The notes under the pieces are model-generated. The model was not told the origin of the DNA. It worked only from the letters and a program-made list of their open reading frames with translations, and searched no databases. A DNA stretch of 64,000 nt. Source: Prevotella sp. (GTDB lineage: Bacteria; Bacteroidota; Bacteroidia; Bacteroidales; Bacteroidaceae). The stretch lies in NCBI GenBank assembly GCA_017554145.1, contig JAFZIZ010000015.1:124001-188000 (forward strand). Reading direction: 5' to 3'. This document shows positions 61,758 through 64,000 of the stretch, one piece after another. The number at the start of each line of letters is the position of its first letter. The first letter of the stretch is position 1. Made by a program: the position numbers and the translations under genes.

Positions 61758-63782
61758 CTAATCTTTTTTGAGAGATTCTCGAGCCGCCTTCTTGGCGGCC
61801 TTCTTGGCTTCGCGCTCTTGGCGACGAGCCTCTTTTGCCTCGACTTTCAGTTGTTTCTTGATGGCTTTCTCTTCAGTTCTCTGTTGCTTCTTCTTTTCTT
61901 TCTCAGTCTTTCGTTGTGCCTTTTCTTCATCAGTCTTCTTACCAAAAAGGTGGAATTTGACACCAGGTTTGATTTTTGTTTTCTTCATGTCATCCGTATT
62001 CGTGAAGGAGAAAGAACAAAGAACATCGGCGAGTTTTCCCTTCATGTTAATCTTACCCTCAGCTACGGCACCATCGCTGACGATATGAGCAGCGATATTA
62101 GAGGCTGATACGAATTTGTATTTCGCCTTGTAAACGAGGGCATCGACCTTACCGATGGGAAGTTTGCCACCCTTGACACGACGCATCTGGGCAGTACGGG
62201 GTTTCGAAATGTCGAAGCGGAAACCTGCACGGCAGGCAATCGTGCCAATGTCAGGATAATCCATTGCCTTACCCAATTCGAAGGCATTGGTCTGTACATT
62301 ACCACTCAAGTATTTGTTATTCTCATCCAATGCGAAGAAGAAACTCATATTTCCATGTCTCGTAGAGATAGTTCCGCGGAACTGTTCCTTTTTCCAAAGG
62401 ACGTTAAACGTACCCGTATAGTTAATGTAACCCAGACTACGGAGTTGCTTCATCATGAACTTCTTGACAGGAAACAGGTTGATGATACGCTCAACGGTTA
62501 CGGGATTCGTGGTCATCTTACGGACATTGAAATGGACGTTGAGTTTATATTTATCCTTCAGACCATCGACACCACCATCAGCATAGACCAGTAGTTTCTT
62601 GTCGGTGGTGTTCACCACAACATCCTTAAATACCAGATTACTATCCGTTCCACTCATCTTCGTACTGAGATGGATCGGTATCTTAAACTCCTTCAGCACA
62701 GGGGCAAACGGGTGAGAAATATCCGTAAGCAGGGTGGTTCCCTTGATATTAGAAGTGTGGTATTGGAACGGGATGCCTTTCTTCTTGCTGGGTAGTTGGA
62801 TATCACCACTGTCGAAGTGCAGGGTCGTATTCTTCATACCGACGGTAGCATCACTTACATGTACCTTCCCGTCCTGATATTTGAACTGACAAAGTACCTG
62901 AGTGATGTGGAAACCCGAGGCAAGGTCGTTCGCCTCACAATGGGTCAGTTCACCACAGACACTGTCCTTGTCGGCATGGTTGACAGCGAGTTTTATATTG
63001 GCAACGACATTCAAGTGACCATCGTCAAACCAACCACGCTTCGGCTTACCTGTCCGTTTGTGAGGCAGATGATTGTCTGTCTTATAGCGCACACTGTCGA
63101 TGCTCACCAGTCGTTGACTACCTTTCTCCTCATAGTTGATGGCATCAACCACCAATTGGTTGTCGACATGTGTAGAGTCCTTCTTCTTGATATGTACCCA
63201 CGATGTCTGCAAACGTCGGACTTTTAAGGAGTGACCGCCCAACCAACCTTTATTATAATGTGCCTCGCCCAACGAGAAGCGGCTGTCATTGTAGACTATC
63301 TCAACTTCTTCTATGTTCGCTTTGCTAAAGTCGACAGCGAGTTTAGTTTTCTTTTTCTTAGGCTTGTCGCTCTTGAAGGCATCAATCACGAACTGGTAGT
63401 TAGCAGGAGCCTCGGGCGACGGCTTATATAATTGCGCCTTCAGTCCCTTGACATTCACCTCATTAATCTTCACTTCTTGGTTTAATAGTGCCAGTATCCC
63501 TATCTCTGCTGTCAGACTCTCCATCTGCAACATCTTACGATGCTCGCGGTCTTCAACTTCCAGTCCATAGAGTTTGACGTCATCTTTGAAGAATCCGATA
63601 TGGATACTGTCTATCACTACCTTCGTTTCCAACTTCTCTGCCAACAGATCAGTAGCGTATTTCAGCAGTTTGTTCTGGACAGATGGTGTGTTGAGCGACC
63701 ACACAATAACCAATATAGCAACGAGAAGGAATCCGATGATGCCTCCTGCCACCTTCAAGATAATGATGAGGGTCCTTTTCAT
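61758..63782 (-). CDS. AsmA/TamB-like envelope protein
   Basis: The 674-residue protein has one N-terminal membrane helix (about 6-30) and an AsmA-type start (NTPSVQNKLLKYATDLLAEKLETKVVIDSIHIGFFKDDVKLYGLEV). A long region of beta-strand repeats is typical of lipid-bridging AsmA/TamB proteins. The last 60 residues are a highly charged Lys/Glu/Arg helix (KKTDEEKAQRKTEKEKKK and following), likely a tail or coiled coil. Such proteins link the inner membrane to the outer membrane for lipid transfer. The -7 box lies 25 bp upstream. Confidence 0.78.
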   Translation of the reverse strand: MKRTLIIILKVAGGIIGFLLVAILVIVWSLNTPSVQNKLLKYATDLLAEKLETKVVIDSIHIGFFKDDVKLYGLEVEDREHRKMLQMESLTAEIGILALLNQEVKINEVNVKGLKAQLYKPSPEAPANYQFVIDAFKSDKPKKKKTKLAVDFSKANIEEVEIVYNDSRFSLGEAHYNKGWLGGHSLKVRRLQTSWVHIKKKDSTHVDNQLVVDAINYEEKGSQRLVSIDSVRYKTDNHLPHKRTGKPKRGWFDDGHLNVVANIKLAVNHADKDSVCGELTHCEANDLASGFHITQVLCQFKYQDGKVHVSDATVGMKNTTLHFDSGDIQLPSKKKGIPFQYHTSNIKGTTLLTDISHPFAPVLKEFKIPIHLSTKMSGTDSNLVFKDVVVNTTDKKLLVYADGGVDGLKDKYKLNVHFNVRKMTTNPVTVERIINLFPVKKFMMKQLRSLGYINYTGTFNVLWKKEQFRGTISTRHGNMSFFFALDENNKYLSGNVQTNAFELGKAMDYPDIGTIACRAGFRFDISKPRTAQMRRVKGGKLPIGKVDALVYKAKYKFVSASNIAAHIVSDGAVAEGKINMKGKLADVLCSFSFTNTDDMKKTKIKPGVKFHLFGKKTDEEKAQRKTEKEKKKQQRTEEKAIKKQLKVEAKEARRQEREAKKAAKKAARESLKKD

Positions 63783-63807
63783 AAGAGAGGATTTTTAATC
63801 TACCCTG

Positions 63808-63815
63808 CAAAAATA
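63808..63815 (-). promoter_or_regulatory. -7 promoter box (TATTTTTG) of the AsmA-like gene
   Basis: Perfect box on the minus strand, 25 bp upstream of the ATG at 63782. Confidence 0.55.
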
Positions 63816-63868
63816 ATATTTTTATTCTATATTCTCATCTTTTTGAGATAGTTTCTGAAAATATTCCG

Positions 63869-63876
63869 TATATTTG
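63869..63876 (+). promoter_or_regulatory. -7 promoter box (TATATTTG)
   Basis: Perfect TAnnTTTG box, 20 bp before ATG 63897. Confidence 0.55.
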
Positions 63877-63896
63877 CAGCATCACAACGACAAATC

Positions 63897-64000
63897 ATGA
63901 GAAAAGTAACACTCCTATTCATGGCTTTCTGGCTGTGCCTCACCTCAATGCAGGCACAGGAAGACTACTTGTCGGAAAAGCTTCCTGTTAATTCCAGGGG
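63897..64000 (+). CDS. Start of a secreted protein (truncated by window end)
   Basis: Only 34 codons are visible. The first 20 residues (MRKVTLLFMAFWLCLTSMQA, followed by Q) form a clear signal peptide, and the mature part begins EDYLSEKLPVNSR. The upstream -7 box supports a real gene start. The function cannot be told from this fragment. Confidence 0.65.
   Translation, partial: MRKVTLLFMAFWLCLTSMQAQEDYLSEKLPVNSR

Noticed and set aside
61758-61940. Lys/Glu/Arg-rich repeats at the end of the AsmA-like protein, as a possible member of the array family
   Set aside because: Codons vary freely and there is no fixed 7- or 8-bp period; it is a charged protein tail, not a DNA repeat.

Overview
This window looks like chromosomal DNA of a member of the Bacteroidota, most likely Prevotellaceae (Prevotella sensu lato). 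The evidence is: intergenic regions carry the Bacteroidota -7 promoter box TAnnTTTG immediately upstream of start codons; there is little Shine-Dalgarno signal; an alpha-gamma fused 2-oxoacid:ferredoxin oxidoreductase, Oar-like and alginate-export-type outer membrane proteins, a C10 peptidase with a Prevotella-style C-terminal tail, GH95 and DUF3737 are all present. I see no rRNA, tRNA, CRISPR array, transposase, integrase or phage gene. Strain and exact genus cannot be fixed from the sequence alone.

Layout. 1-7.2 kb: alginate-export-type porin, upp, korAB, and a uridine-kinase-like P-loop protein. 7.2-14.4 kb: Na/Pi cotransporter, Oar-like TonB-dependent receptor, and a helix-hairpin-helix/beta-barrel protein. 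14.4-26.7 kb: a surface-glycan region with GT4, GtrA, a NodB-type deacetylase, a GtrB-like GT2, a GT87 membrane enzyme, DUF6492, GT11, GT90, a second GT87, GT2 and GT4, and a lipid A acyltransferase. 26.7-37.8 kb: hemolysin III, a TonB C-terminal protein, a TPR lipoprotein, a broken SAM methyltransferase, GNAT, parE, an S41 protease and a GH95 fucosidase. 37.8-42.2 kb: an OPT transporter / C-S lyase / DUF3737 operon and a 17-residue-repeat secreted protein. 42.3-55.7 kb: miaB, an MsbA-like ABC exporter, an LTA-synthase-type sulfatase, a C10 peptidase, a succinate CoA-transferase, cysS, a C1 peptidase, U32 (trhP) and SufE. 55.7-64 kb: two tandem histidine phosphatases, an unknown gene with rpoN, a PAP2-like protein, purE, an AsmA-like protein, and the start of a secreted protein that runs off the window.

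The most unusual thing here is not a gene. About 20 short arrays of degenerate 7-bp (sometimes 8-bp) tandem units are scattered through the window, roughly one per 3 kb. They fall into a few sequence families (AAAGGTC, TGTGGAA, AGCTAAT, CTCACCA, GGTAAAAA, GAATTGAA, AGTTTAT), occur in both orientations, and sometimes join two families in one array. They sit in intergenic gaps, where they can supply the stop codon of one gene and the start codon of the next, and inside housekeeping genes (miaB, cysS, OPT, LTA synthase, glycosyltransferases), where they encode peptides with a seven-residue period. One array, by lacking stops, appears to have fused a GT87 membrane enzyme to a separately signal-peptided SUMF1-type protein. 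A different element, two TTCCCAACGTGGGAAT palindromes 22 bp apart (38 bp in total), breaks the reading frame of a methyltransferase; removing exactly those 38 bp restores it. A third class is a 22-bp tandem repeat upstream of the CoA-transferase.
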